Shown: piece by piece, positions 1-9,100 of the stretch
How positions within the stretch are numbered: position 1 is the stretch's first letter
How the letters are laid out: each line of letters opens with the position of its first letter
NCBI GenBank assembly: GCA_900470805.1
Contig: UCCA01000055.1
Span: 1-44,476 of the forward strand
DNA: 44,476 nucleotides
Reading direction: 5' to 3'
Source: Hyphomicrobiales bacterium
GTDB taxonomy: Bacteria > Pseudomonadota > Alphaproteobacteria > Rhizobiales > Rhizobiaceae
The notes under the pieces: model-generated
The model's database searches: none
Told to the model about the DNA's origin: nothing
The model's input: the letters and a program-made list of their open reading frames with translations, nothing else
Made by a program: the position numbers and the translations under genes

Positions 1-2
1 GT

Positions 3-137
3 TTCAGCGTCTGGACCGGCATTGCCGCCCACGAGCCGCTCGGCAATATCAATCGAGCACGTAAGGCGACCTATGAGCACTCCGCCAAATTCCGCGAGAG
101 CTTCAACCGCTGTCCGATCCGCGAACCCGCTTCGTAA
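3..137 (+). CDS. Catalase-family protein, 3' end only (partial)
   Basis: An open frame enters from the left edge and ends at a TAA at 135-137, giving 44 residues. It contains WTGIAAHEPLGNINRARKA and a Tyr-Glu-His-Ser-Ala-Lys-Phe-Arg stretch. The 'AAHxPLGxINRAR' pattern followed by an 'FR' segment is what I recall at the C-terminus of the short 'catalase family protein' group (heme catalase relatives lacking the full catalase C-terminus). The YdeP-type gene starts 73 bases downstream on the same strand, so the two may share a transcript. The identification rests on a short tail, so it is moderate; an unrelated heme protein is possible. Confidence 0.5.
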   Translation, partial: FSVWTGIAAHEPLGNINRARKATYEHSAKFRESFNRCPIREPAS

Positions 138-210
138 GGCTCGAAACGTTCTCAAGGCCGCGCGGGTGATCGCGCCGCCCTTTCTGATCGATCTATCAAG
201 GATGACGGCG

Positions 211-2514
211 ATGGCAGATAAAATTTCAAATCCAGAAGCCGAAGGTCCGTCCGGTGGCTGGGGATCGCTCAAGGGCATCGCCAGCATCTTCGGCGAAAGC
301 TGGCCGACGCCGGCGGCGCTTGGCACCCTCGCCCACCAGAACAAGCCGGGCGGGTTCATGTGCGTTTCCTGCGCCTGGCCGAAACCGGTCAACTATCACC
401 CGTTCGAGTTCTGTGAGAACGGCGCGAAAGCGACCTTATGGGAGCTGACGTCGCATCGTTGCACGCCGGATTTCTGGAACACGCACACTGTATCGGAACT
501 CCGCGACTGGAAAGATCACGATCTTGAAATCACCGGGAGGCTGACCCATCCGCTGCGCTATGACGCAAGCACCGACCGCTATGTCGAGATCACGTGGGAC
601 GAGGCCTTCGCAGGTATCGCCGAGATATTGCAACGGCTGGAGAAGGAAAGCGTCGTCTTCTATTCGTCGGGCCACGCAGGGCTTGAAGCCTCCTATCTCT
701 ACGCTCTGCTCGCCCGGCTCTATGGCAACAACAATCTCCCGCAAAGCTCGAATATGTGCCACGAGACGACCTCGGTTGGCCTGATGAAGGTCATCGGTTC
801 GCCGGTGGGCACGGTCGTATGGGAAGACTTGGAAAAGGCCGACGCGTTTTTCTTCTTCGGACAGAACCCCGGCTCGAACAGCCCGCGTTTCCTGCATCCC
901 CTTCAAGAGGCCAAAAAGCGCGGCGCCCGGATCGTCACGTTCAACCCTATTCTCGAGCAGGGGCTGATCTCCTTCGTCAACCCGCAGAGCCCGGTGGACA
1001 TGCTCACGGGCCATGAGACGCAGATTTCCGACCAGTACCATCAGGTGAGGGCGGGCGGCGATATCGCCGCGATTCTTGGCATCTGCAAGCATGTGGTCGA
1101 AGCCGACGATCTGGCTATCACCGATGATCGAGAACGCGTTCTCGACGTCGACTTCATCGCCGAGCACACCGTGGGATTCAACGCGTTCGTCGACATGGTT
1201 CGTGCGACATCGTGGTCCGACATTGAGCGGGAGAGCGGATTGAAGGAGGCCGACCTGCGTCGATCCGGCGATGTCTATATCGGCGCGAACAATGTCATCG
1301 GCGTCTACGGCATGGGTCTCACCCAGCACAGCCAGGGCGCTCTCAACGTCGCCATGGTCGTCAACCTCCTCATGTTGCGCGGAAACATTGGTCGGGAGGG
1401 TGCGGGCTGCTGTCCGGTTCGCGGCCACTCCAACGTGCAGGGGCAACGCACCGTTGGGATCGCCGAGAAGACCAAGCTCATTCCCATGGATAAGCTCAAG
1501 GAACTCTTCGATTTCGACCCACCGACGAAGGACGGCACGACGATCGTCGACGCGGTCAAAGGACTGATGAGCGGAAGCATCAAAGCGTTCATCAGCCTCG
1601 GCGGCAATCTAGTCCGCGCCGTGCCCGATCAGAAGGAGATGGAACGCGTCTGGGCCGAACAGGAGCTTGCGGTGATGGTGTCTACCAAGCTCAACCGCAC
1701 CCACCTGTTTCCAGCGAAGGTCGCATATATTTTGCCCTGCCTGTCGAGAACCGAGATCGACACACAGGCGACCGGCAACCAGGCGGTCAGCACCGAAGAC
1801 AGCTTTTCCCACATCAGCGGCTCCGTCGGCAAGCGCACGCCGGCGTCGAAGGCGCTGAAGAGCGAGCTGGCAATCGTGACTGGTATTGCCAAGGCGACGC
1901 TTGATCCGCATCCGAAGTTGAAATGGGACGAATGGACCGGCGATTATGGCCTTGTCCGCGAGCTGATCGAGTACAGCTATCCAAAGGACTTCAAGGACTA
2001 CAATTCCCGCATGTTTCAGCCCGGCGGCTTCTATCGCGGCAACGGAGCGCACGAGCGCGAGTGGAAGACGCCTGAGAAAAAAGCGTTGTTCACGACGCCC
2101 GGCCAGCTCAACGCCCTTTCCTTTGCCGACGCGCAAGGACGTTACCGGCTCGTCACCATTCGATCCAACGATCAGTTCAACACCACGATCTACGGCTATT
2201 CCGATCGGTTCCGAGGGATCGAAGGCACTCGCGACGTCGTTTTGATGTGCGAGGCCGATATCGCGTCGGCGGGGCTTGTGCAGGGACAGCGTGTCGCGCT
2301 GGTGAGCGATTTCGAAGACGGCAAGCGACGTGAACTCGGAGGCCTCGAGGTTCGCAGGCACGATCTTCCTAGTGGCACGATCGCCGCATACTACCCAGAG
2401 TGCAACGTGCTGAATGCGATCGACCATCATGACGAGCTTTCAAAGACGCCGGCGTCAAAGGCCATCCCGGTCAGGATCGAAGCGGGAGGCGCTTCAACCC
2501 GAGGCGCGATTTGA
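211..2514 (+). CDS. FdhF/YdeP-family molybdopterin oxidoreductase
   Basis: A 767-residue molybdopterin-dependent oxidoreductase of the YdeP family (formate-dehydrogenase-like alpha subunit, cytoplasmic; E. coli YdeP is linked to acid resistance, substrate unknown). Visible family marks are the N-terminal GGFMCVSCAWPKP segment, SNMCHETTSVGL, the nucleotide-binding stretch NPGSNSPRFLHPLQ, MLRGNIGREGAGCCPVRGHS and a C-terminal molydopterin-dinucleotide-binding domain around FNTTIYGYSDRFRGI. Length is typical. The open frame extends upstream to 22, but that part covers the end of the preceding gene; ATG at 211 is preferred because CAAGGA lies about 8 bases upstream (ATG at 202 would sit on the ribosome site). 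An fdhD-type maturation gene is not visible in the window. Confidence 0.9.
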   Translation: MADKISNPEAEGPSGGWGSLKGIASIFGESWPTPAALGTLAHQNKPGGFMCVSCAWPKPVNYHPFEFCENGAKATLWELTSHRCTPDFWNTHTVSELRDWKDHDLEITGRLTHPLRYDASTDRYVEITWDEAFAGIAEILQRLEKESVVFYSSGHAGLEASYLYALLARLYGNNNLPQSSNMCHETTSVGLMKVIGSPVGTVVWEDLEKADAFFFFGQNPGSNSPRFLHPLQEAKKRGARIVTFNPILEQGLISFVNPQSPVDMLTGHETQISDQYHQVRAGGDIAAILGICKHVVEADDLAITDDRERVLDVDFIAEHTVGFNAFVDMVRATSWSDIERESGLKEADLRRSGDVYIGANNVIGVYGMGLTQHSQGALNVAMVVNLLMLRGNIGREGAGCCPVRGHSNVQGQRTVGIAEKTKLIPMDKLKELFDFDPPTKDGTTIVDAVKGLMSGSIKAFISLGGNLVRAVPDQKEMERVWAEQELAVMVSTKLNRTHLFPAKVAYILPCLSRTEIDTQATGNQAVSTEDSFSHISGSVGKRTPASKALKSELAIVTGIAKATLDPHPKLKWDEWTGDYGLVRELIEYSYPKDFKDYNSRMFQPGGFYRGNGAHEREWKTPEKKALFTTPGQLNALSFADAQGRYRLVTIRSNDQFNTTIYGYSDRFRGIEGTRDVVLMCEADIASAGLVQGQRVALVSDFEDGKRRELGGLEVRRHDLPSGTIAAYYPECNVLNAIDHHDELSKTPASKAIPVRIEAGGASTRGAI

Positions 2515-2921
2515 GCACTGTGTTACTGCAGCCAACCGCGTGTGACGCTCGATCGCGGAAGGCCGCGTGGCTCCTACAACCGTATTGGTAAAAAGGCTGC
2601 CGTATCAACGACCTGGCGGCGGTTGATCAATCAAGATCGGCTAGCGGTGATCCTCGATTGCCCCACCGGTACCAAAGGAACGAAGCGCTGCGGCATGACC
2701 ATGCTGACCCAGCAAGGCATCGACAAAGTCCTCGGCACACATCGAACGGTCGCCCCGGCACCGCGGCCGTCGGTTGAGAGTCTACGTGGGCGTGACCTGC
2801 GAGGGTTCAATCTCCGTTTGCGGATATTTTGGTTGCCTCTTCATATCCGTCAAAGTGAATAGCCGCCCGTCCCGTCCCACCGAAGAGACGATAGCACGCG
2901 CTACACGCGCGCCCGTCTCTA
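2515..2921. other. Intergenic region without a recognisable gene
   Basis: Open frames exist on the plus strand (2542-2862 and 2774-3034) but have no ribosome-binding site or familiar motif. On the minus strand, 2786-2921 continues loosely in one frame (IETGARVARAIVSS, GRLFTLTDM) and may be a further decayed piece of the FAD/NAD(P) gene ending at 2922. I see no promoter or terminator that I can support. Confidence 0.4.
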
Positions 2922-3330
2922 TTATTCTCGTCGCGAAGAAACATGCCGTGAGCCGTCGCAACGGAGACGGCTGGCGTCGATGCCGCGCTTCACAAGGGTC
3001 CAGAACTGGTCTGCAAAATAGTCTCCAAGGATGACGCGGGGTTAAAATTCCCGGGCGCCGACAGCCTCGCGTGCTATATCGAGAGCTTCAAGTTCGGCGT
3101 CAGATTTCGAACTGAGCCATTCGACTAGGCTTTGGTTGATCGGGTAGCTAGATGCTCGCGATATTGGCGAGCATGGCTCGATCGTTGACTGCTGGATGAT
3201 AGGGCGTTCCCTTCCCCGCATCCGCCGTTTCCCGGAACACGGTGATGCTCGGCGGTTGAGCAGAAGCGATGAGCCCCCGCAGGATATTGATGCCGGTGGG
3301 ACCAGAGCCGATGATTGCAACGCGGACCAT
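2922..3330 (-). pseudogene. FAD/NAD(P)-binding protein, frameshifted and truncated
   Basis: Reading from the ATG at 3330 gives VRVAIIGSGPTGINILRGL, a textbook dinucleotide-binding fold, then FRETADAGKGTPYHP and MLANIASI before a stop at about 3148. Family members of the FAD-NAD(P)-binding (NAD_binding_9) type continue as 'ANIASIEIPPxxxxLVEWL'. Exactly that continuation appears in another frame: INQSLVEWLSSKSDAELEAL, so one frameshift lies near 3150. A TAA at 3042 then interrupts a frame that resumes with PRVILGDYFADQFWTLVKRG, matching the family's 'AFYPRVxxGxxF' region, until TAA-TAG at 2922. Only the first quarter or so of a roughly 450-500 residue protein remains. No EcfG promoter is seen upstream. 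Confidence 0.75.
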
Positions 3331-3385
3331 GTACACTTTCAGCGGGGCAAGTGAGTAAAAGGGTGAGACACACCGCCAGGGCACT

Positions 3386-3655
3386 TCAGCCGTGAGCCAA
3401 CGCCGATGGGTGCGCTGGAACAGTCTTGTCGATTTCCTCGAGAATAAGCCTTATCTCCCGAACTGGCCTTCGCTGATGATCAAAGACCTCCACTGACAGC
3501 ATGTGATAATCGCCAAGTGGCAGCCCGTCTGCCGCCATCTCCGCGAGGGCAGTTCGGCCTTCCTCTATCGCGGCCTCTGGCGTGTCAAACTCATACGACA
3601 TTTCAGTCGGCTGCACCCCGTCATGATCGACCAACTGAAAAAAGTACGTCGCCAT
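3386..3655 (-). CDS. DUF6894-family small protein
   Basis: An 89-residue protein starting MATYFFQLVDHDGVQP and continuing with a Glu/Ala-rich segment (DTPEAAIEEGRTALAEMAADG) and a beta-rich C-terminal half (LSVEVFDHQRRPVREI). This is the layout of the small DUF6894 proteins common in rhizobia, function unknown: an aromatic 'YFF' start, an acidic 'E...A..EA' helix and a hydrophobic strand. The start is supported by AGGAG six bases upstream. A consensus EcfG promoter lies 50 bases upstream (3705-3729), so stress induction is likely. Confidence 0.75.
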   Translation of the reverse strand: MATYFFQLVDHDGVQPTEMSYEFDTPEAAIEEGRTALAEMAADGLPLGDYHMLSVEVFDHQRRPVREIRLILEEIDKTVPAHPSALAHG

Positions 3656-3704
3656 TTCAAGCTCCTCGAATATGCTGAGCGAATTCGTCTCCAGCTAATG
3701 GCTC

Positions 3705-3729
3705 AACCTCGATAAGCTCGCTAGGTTCC
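3705..3729 (-). promoter_or_regulatory. EcfG-type promoter for the DUF6894 gene
   Basis: On the minus strand GGAAC is followed by exactly 17 bases and GTT, the general-stress sigma EcfG consensus. The -10 element lies 50 bases before the ATG at 3655. Confidence 0.75.
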
Positions 3730-3856
3730 ATTCAGTTGTTCATGCAGCAGCCCATCCGCACTCAAAAATTCCCATAGCTTCCGCCTCACATCCGGTTGAA
3801 GGGTTTTCACGGTTGAAAGATGGAGTGCGGCGGCGATCCCCTGAACGAAAGGTTCT

Positions 3857-6112
3857 TCACGCGAAACGCGAGAATTGGCGCTCGACGGTGGCGGCAAACT
3901 TCTCGTCAGAAACGGATCTGAAGTTCGAATCGACAGAGGAAACCAGTAAACCGTTTTGACAGTCACGGTCGTCATCCCAGCCTGGATGGTTCAAAACGGG
4001 GTATAGGCACACGCCTTCCAATGGCACGCCGGCCGCAATCGCCGCTGACGCTTCGCCGGCGACGTAAGCAATCCATGATGCTCGCCGATCTCCCTCTATG
4101 CCAGTTTCGGCGATCAGCATTGGACGACCGTAGCGCGCATACGTCTCAATAATGATATTTCTAAGAGGCTTGTACTGCCGATGTCCGACATCGATCGGAG
4201 ACCCGCCGTGGATCCACTGATTGTTGAAGTAGTAATTTATACCGATAATATCCAGGTAATTGGGCTGCCCCCCAATCTGTGGCCAGATCTTGCCTTCTAT
4301 CAGATCCCAACCTTGGAATTGCGCAAGCCGGTGGCCCTCCGCGGCGCCCGCGTCCCAGGGGCGAGCGGGGTCAGCGACGACGTTGATAACCGGGTCGCAG
4401 TGGACGAAACGGGCGCGGACATCGACGTCGCGGATGGCGTCCATGGCCGCTATCGCTGCTCTTGCCAACTGTACTTTCAATTCGAAACCACGTCGGCGCG
4501 CAAACGGATTCAAGTACGCCGCATCGCCCCCGCCCCATGCAAAAAACGAGATTTCGTTTACGGGGCAGTAGAACGGGACTACGTCGGTTTCATCTTGCAC
4601 GACCGCCGCACATGCTCCGGCAAATTTTGCGAAACGCTCGACAAATTTCGGCGACCAGATGTCAAGGTCGTCGGGCCAACCATAGTGGAGCAGGTCCCAA
4701 ATCACCTGAGTGCCTGAGATTGACGCCGCCCTGAGCATCGAGCGCACGCTGGACCAATCGTAACCGCCAGCCCTATCGATCAGATGCCATCGGAACCCAT
4801 CGCGGACTGTTCTTATGCCGAAGTCCTGCAGCCGCAGATAATCCTGGTACGTGTGATTGTCGTGCTGGGTCGACTGAATGAGGTCGAGGCGACGCCCCTG
4901 CGGTTCGCCGTCCCGTTGGCGCAGACGGTGTGTGGAGCACTCGAAGCCGCCCTGTAGAAAAGACTTGAAAATCTTTTTGGGTTGACCGGCCTTTCGTTCC
5001 CGCAGCACCTCGTAAAAAAGCTTCTCCCACAGCGGGACGACTGCCGAGGCACTGTAACTTCTCTCGACTTTTGATCGAAGTTGCCGCCCCAGGGAATTAC
5101 GCGCGCTCGGAGCGTCAATTAGTCGCTGAATACCCGCCGCCACAGCGTCCGGATTTCCATGGGGAACCAGCATCCCGGAAACCCCGTCTTCAATTTGTTG
5201 TAGGACGCCATTATCCGGCGTTGCGATCACTGGAAGCGACGCAGCGCCAGCTTCGGCGATCACGTGAGGCATCCCCTCACCCCTGGAAAGCCAGACAAAG
5301 ATGTCCATTGCTGACAGCAGGTCGGGAATGTCTGCTCGGTCACCCAAAAAAGACAACGTCTCTCCCAACCCCAGCGCGTTCGCAAGCTGACGGAGCGCCA
5401 CGGCATACTCTGGATGGAAAGCATCGGGGCCGCCGATGACGACGAACCTGGCGTTACGACAGTTCCGTTGGACGGAAGCCGCCGCATTGATGAAATCCTC
5501 AGCATTCTTCTTGGGGTCGAGCCTACCCACCCAACCGATCAGAACATCGTTTTCATCGACCCGCAAAGATGACCGAACGGCGTCCCGTTGGCCCCCACCG
5601 AATTCGCGTAGATCCACCATCGATGGTATTTCGACAGCTTGGTGTTGGCGTCCAGGCATCCTGGCTGCGGCGGCCTCCGTGATGGTGCGGCACACACCCA
5701 CGTACCGCGACGTAAAGTGTTTGGGTCCCGCCTCAGCTTCGGATACAAGTCCGCCGTGCTCGATGAGAGGCGGGCGCAGCTTCAAACGTTCCAGGGCGGG
5801 ATAGATGTCCGCAACGTTCTGGCATGAGACGACAAGGTCATACCCTGCCACCTTGTCCGCGAGATACGAGACTGTGTCGTCAAAGGAAAGATCGTACGGC
5901 GCCGTGTCGACATGGACTCCAAGAGCCTTGAGTTGCTCATGCGTCTGGTCTGGCATGCCAGCCTTGCGGAAGCAGGCAACAACATCGATCTTGAACCGGT
6001 GAGGATCAAGGTTCGCCGCGAGGAGCCGGACCTCTGTTTCCTCGCCGCCGACCACCAGCCAAGCGAACACGAACAGAATGCGCACCGGTGACAAATCTTC
6101 CTCACCTGTCAT
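3857..6112 (-). CDS. GT4 glycosyltransferase fused to a GH1/clan-A-like glycoside hydrolase
   Basis: A 751-residue two-domain protein. Residues 1 to about 370 form a GT-B/GT4 glycosyltransferase: N-terminal VRILFVFAWLVVGGEE, a middle IGWVGRLDPKKNAEDFINAA and the nucleotide-sugar region LSRGEGMPHVIAEAG (E-x7-E). From about 400 to the end lies a TIM-barrel glycosidase-like domain: YLRLQDFGIRTVRDGFRWH, an acid/base-type Glu in FYCPVNEISFFAWGG, IIGINYYFNNQW, and a nucleophile-type Glu in PMLIAETGIEGDRR. It is the last gene of the mfd operon; its ATG overlaps the preceding stop (ATGA), with GAGG 8 bases upstream, so the longer frame to 6241 is not used. Fusion of a sugar-adding with a sugar-cleaving domain suggests synthesis and trimming of one surface glycan; that is inference. 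The substrate is unknown. Confidence 0.85.
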   Translation of the reverse strand: MTGEEDLSPVRILFVFAWLVVGGEETEVRLLAANLDPHRFKIDVVACFRKAGMPDQTHEQLKALGVHVDTAPYDLSFDDTVSYLADKVAGYDLVVSCQNVADIYPALERLKLRPPLIEHGGLVSEAEAGPKHFTSRYVGVCRTITEAAAARMPGRQHQAVEIPSMVDLREFGGGQRDAVRSSLRVDENDVLIGWVGRLDPKKNAEDFINAAASVQRNCRNARFVVIGGPDAFHPEYAVALRQLANALGLGETLSFLGDRADIPDLLSAMDIFVWLSRGEGMPHVIAEAGAASLPVIATPDNGVLQQIEDGVSGMLVPHGNPDAVAAGIQRLIDAPSARNSLGRQLRSKVERSYSASAVVPLWEKLFYEVLRERKAGQPKKIFKSFLQGGFECSTHRLRQRDGEPQGRRLDLIQSTQHDNHTYQDYLRLQDFGIRTVRDGFRWHLIDRAGGYDWSSVRSMLRAASISGTQVIWDLLHYGWPDDLDIWSPKFVERFAKFAGACAAVVQDETDVVPFYCPVNEISFFAWGGGDAAYLNPFARRRGFELKVQLARAAIAAMDAIRDVDVRARFVHCDPVINVVADPARPWDAGAAEGHRLAQFQGWDLIEGKIWPQIGGQPNYLDIIGINYYFNNQWIHGGSPIDVGHRQYKPLRNIIIETYARYGRPMLIAETGIEGDRRASWIAYVAGEASAAIAAGVPLEGVCLYPVLNHPGWDDDRDCQNGLLVSSVDSNFRSVSDEKFAATVERQFSRFA

Positions 6113-9100
6113 CGATTGGCCTCGAACACGACTTGAATAAAATCTGGCCGGTTGTCGATCAGATTTCGTAGGAATGCGGGACCATCCGACATCGCTACGA
6201 CCTGCGTAATCAGATGCTTCCGAATCGCCGGTCCATCGCAACGAAGGAGTTCGATGGTTTCCGCCGCCAGCCTGCGCCTATCCCAACTTGCAGCGAGGGA
6301 TCGTGGCACCCTGTTGATCTGCGCGCATTTGATGCTCAAACCGTTGTGGTGGAATTCCTCCCCGAGTCTAAGTTCGGGCGAACCACCTTGATAGAATGCG
6401 AGGTCTATGACAGTTCCCTGGGGACGCAGGGCTTTCATCGCGAGGTGCAGACTTTCTGGGTTCGCTCTGGTCTGAAACACAATGTCAGCGCCCCGCCCCA
6501 GAGTGCCGTCATGCCATCTTGCCTTGGCGTGCTGCCACGCATCATCCTCGGTCATCGCAACGAGTCCCATAGCGCTCGCCTTTTCGCGGCGGAAAGGCGA
6601 CGGATCGGTGATGACGACTTCGGAGGCGCCGGCCTTTCGAGCAAATAACGCGGTCATGAACCCCACCGGCCCTGCCCCAGCGACGATCACGGGCCGCCCG
6701 GCGATACCAGATCCGAGTGAAGCGCCCTGGGATCCAAGCATCTCCGCGTCAGCGTGCAGGATTCCGTTGGCGGCGATTGGGCCCATCTGAGCTGCCAGAA
6801 CCCCCAGGATAGGATCAATATCATCGGGAAAGGCGATGAGTGTTTCGTGGTAGGGGTCAGCCGTATGGCCGCTTTTATGACCAAAGGTTCCAGCGACGAT
6901 TTGCCCCTCGAAAAACCCGGTGGTCTTGGTCTCGGCGACCCTCGCGACTTCCATATAGCCGAGGAATGGAACCGGGTAATGAAGATCAGGCTCATTTCGG
7001 ACAAAAACCCCTCGTCCACCGTCAAAGCGAGAGTGAAAATAGGGGTTGGTATTCTTGAGGAAAGTCAGCTCCGTCCCGGCTGACAGCCCCGTGTACAGTG
7101 TCTCCAGCCTGACTCGGCCGTCCGGCGTCGGTCCCTCCTCGTAATCGAACAGATACGCTTCGGACGGGCCTCTCACGCCAAGGGATCGAACAATCCGGTG
7201 ACCATGTGGCAAGGTGGGGACATGATCTTCGGAATTCTGAAATTGAAGCGTCGAAAGGGTGTTTCGATCGAAACTTGCCAGCGGGAGCCTTACAGCTTCA
7301 CCGCTCTTGGCCGACGCCATTACCGCGAGAGCAAGGCGGTGAGTAATGAGCGCATCGCCGTAAGGACAACGAATGTTATTGGGACCGCCTCGGACCGCAT
7401 CTATGAAATCCCTATCCTCTCTCCAGACCGGGTCGCCGTCTGCCGCTCGAACCGGCCGACCGCGACCGACGTCCACCATGATTTCGTGGTCATTGAGCTC
7501 GATCGCGAGTTTGTCCGCGAAAATGTGAAGCCCGACACGATGGCTCCAGCCCAGCAGACAGGTCGAGGAGATGTTTGCTAGCACACCAGTGTCGAAGGTC
7601 AGATTGGCGGTCGTTACCGTCGGCACGTCAAGGCCAGGGTAATCGCCGCGGTCGATATGGCCTGACCGCCCATAAACCTCCGTAACCTCGCCGACGAGGA
7701 AACGGGCAAGGTCGAGGAGATGCGTCGTTTGTTCAACCATCTGTCCGCCAGATTGCTCTTCTTTCCACCACCATTGGGGCGGAGGCGTGGAGTCGAGCCA
7801 GTAACCAGAAAGGAGTTGAGCTGGGTTGTCGCGAAGCAACCGGCGCGCTTCATCGACAGTATCAAGATAGCGCCAATGGTATCCCACACCAGTGATGAGG
7901 CCTGCCTCGTTCACCTTGTCGGCGATTTCCTCCGCCAGCTTGATGTCTCTCGTCAGCGGCTTCTCAACGAAAAACGGAATGCGCCTCTGGATTAAGTCAA
8001 ACTCCACGGCGCCATGCGCGAACGGGGGGATGCAGATATAGACAGCATCCAACTGCTCGGCATCAAGCATCTCCCGGTGCTGACTATAGGATCTGGCGCC
8101 AAAGCGGGAGGCAGCCACATCCGCCCGGTCGAGATCCGGGTCGGCAAACGCCACAAGGTCAATGTCGTTGAAACCTGCGAGAACGTTCAAGTGGCGTTGA
8201 GCGATCCCGCCAACACCAATAAACCCGAGGCGTGTTTTCGTCATCGTGTGATCCTTTGAAAATCGATTGCTGCCAATATGACGAACGTAGACATCGGTTG
8301 TCTCCTGCACCATTCGAGAGGCGGTGAAATGGCGCTCGAAGCGGTCCAGCCCGGCCTTGCCGGCGGCTTTGCGGCCGCCAGCGTCGGTGAGCGCGCGAAT
8401 GACGACGTCGGCGATTGACCCTGCACTTCCAGGCTCCGCCAGATAGACGTGATCGTCGCCCAACGCCTCGACGCTACCACCAATGCGGGTCGCAACGACT
8501 GGTAATCCCGCCGACATGGCTTCCAGGACCGCCAATGGAAGGCCCTCGAACCGCGACGGAAGAATGAAAACGTCGGCTGCGTGCATCAGATCAGCGACGT
8601 CGGTTCTCGCTCCCAGAAACAGCACGCTCGACGTCAAATTGAGACCTGCGACGAGAGCTTCAAGATTTGCTTGTTCCTCACCGGTACCCACGAGCAGCAA
8701 TACGGCATTTGGGACGGCTGCCTGGATCTCTGGGAACGCTCTGATAAGAGAAGCGTGATCCTTTTGAAGCGTGAACCGCGCAACTGTCAGCAGCACGATC
8801 TTCCCCACGATCCCGAGTTCTCCAGCTATTGAACCCGACTCTCTTGTCGGCCTCATAGCCTGGACGCCGTTCCTGACGACGGTGATGCGCTCGCTGGATA
8901 CGCCCTCTAAGAGATAGCTCGCCTTCGACGCTTCAGAGACGGCAATGTGATGGGATATGGATTTCGTCGCTGAGCGATAGCGCTGTTTTTGCGCGGAGTC
9001 CGTCAAAAGGTATGGGAGATGCTCGGTTCGGATAACCGGAATATTGCAAGCGACACCAGCCGCCGCAATTTCATGTCCCTCCCAGCCTATTCCTGCATGA

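Noticed and set aside
436..1446. 336-codon open frame on the minus strand inside the YdeP-type gene
   Set aside because: It lies fully antisense to a well-supported oxidoreductase, has no ribosome site and no family pattern; long antisense frames are expected in GC-rich coding DNA.
1609..2430. 273-codon minus-strand frame inside the same gene
   Set aside because: Antisense shadow of the molybdopterin oxidoreductase.
3226..3252. GGAAC-N16-GTT match on the plus strand
   Set aside because: It lies inside the FAD pseudogene, the spacing is one base short and no plus-strand gene follows; probably a chance match.
3721..3975. 84-codon minus-strand frame overlapping the end of the GT-GH gene
   Set aside because: Its only ATG lies inside the GT-GH gene in another frame, and its end overlaps the EcfG promoter at 3705; the last 45 residues look protein-like but no start can be supported.
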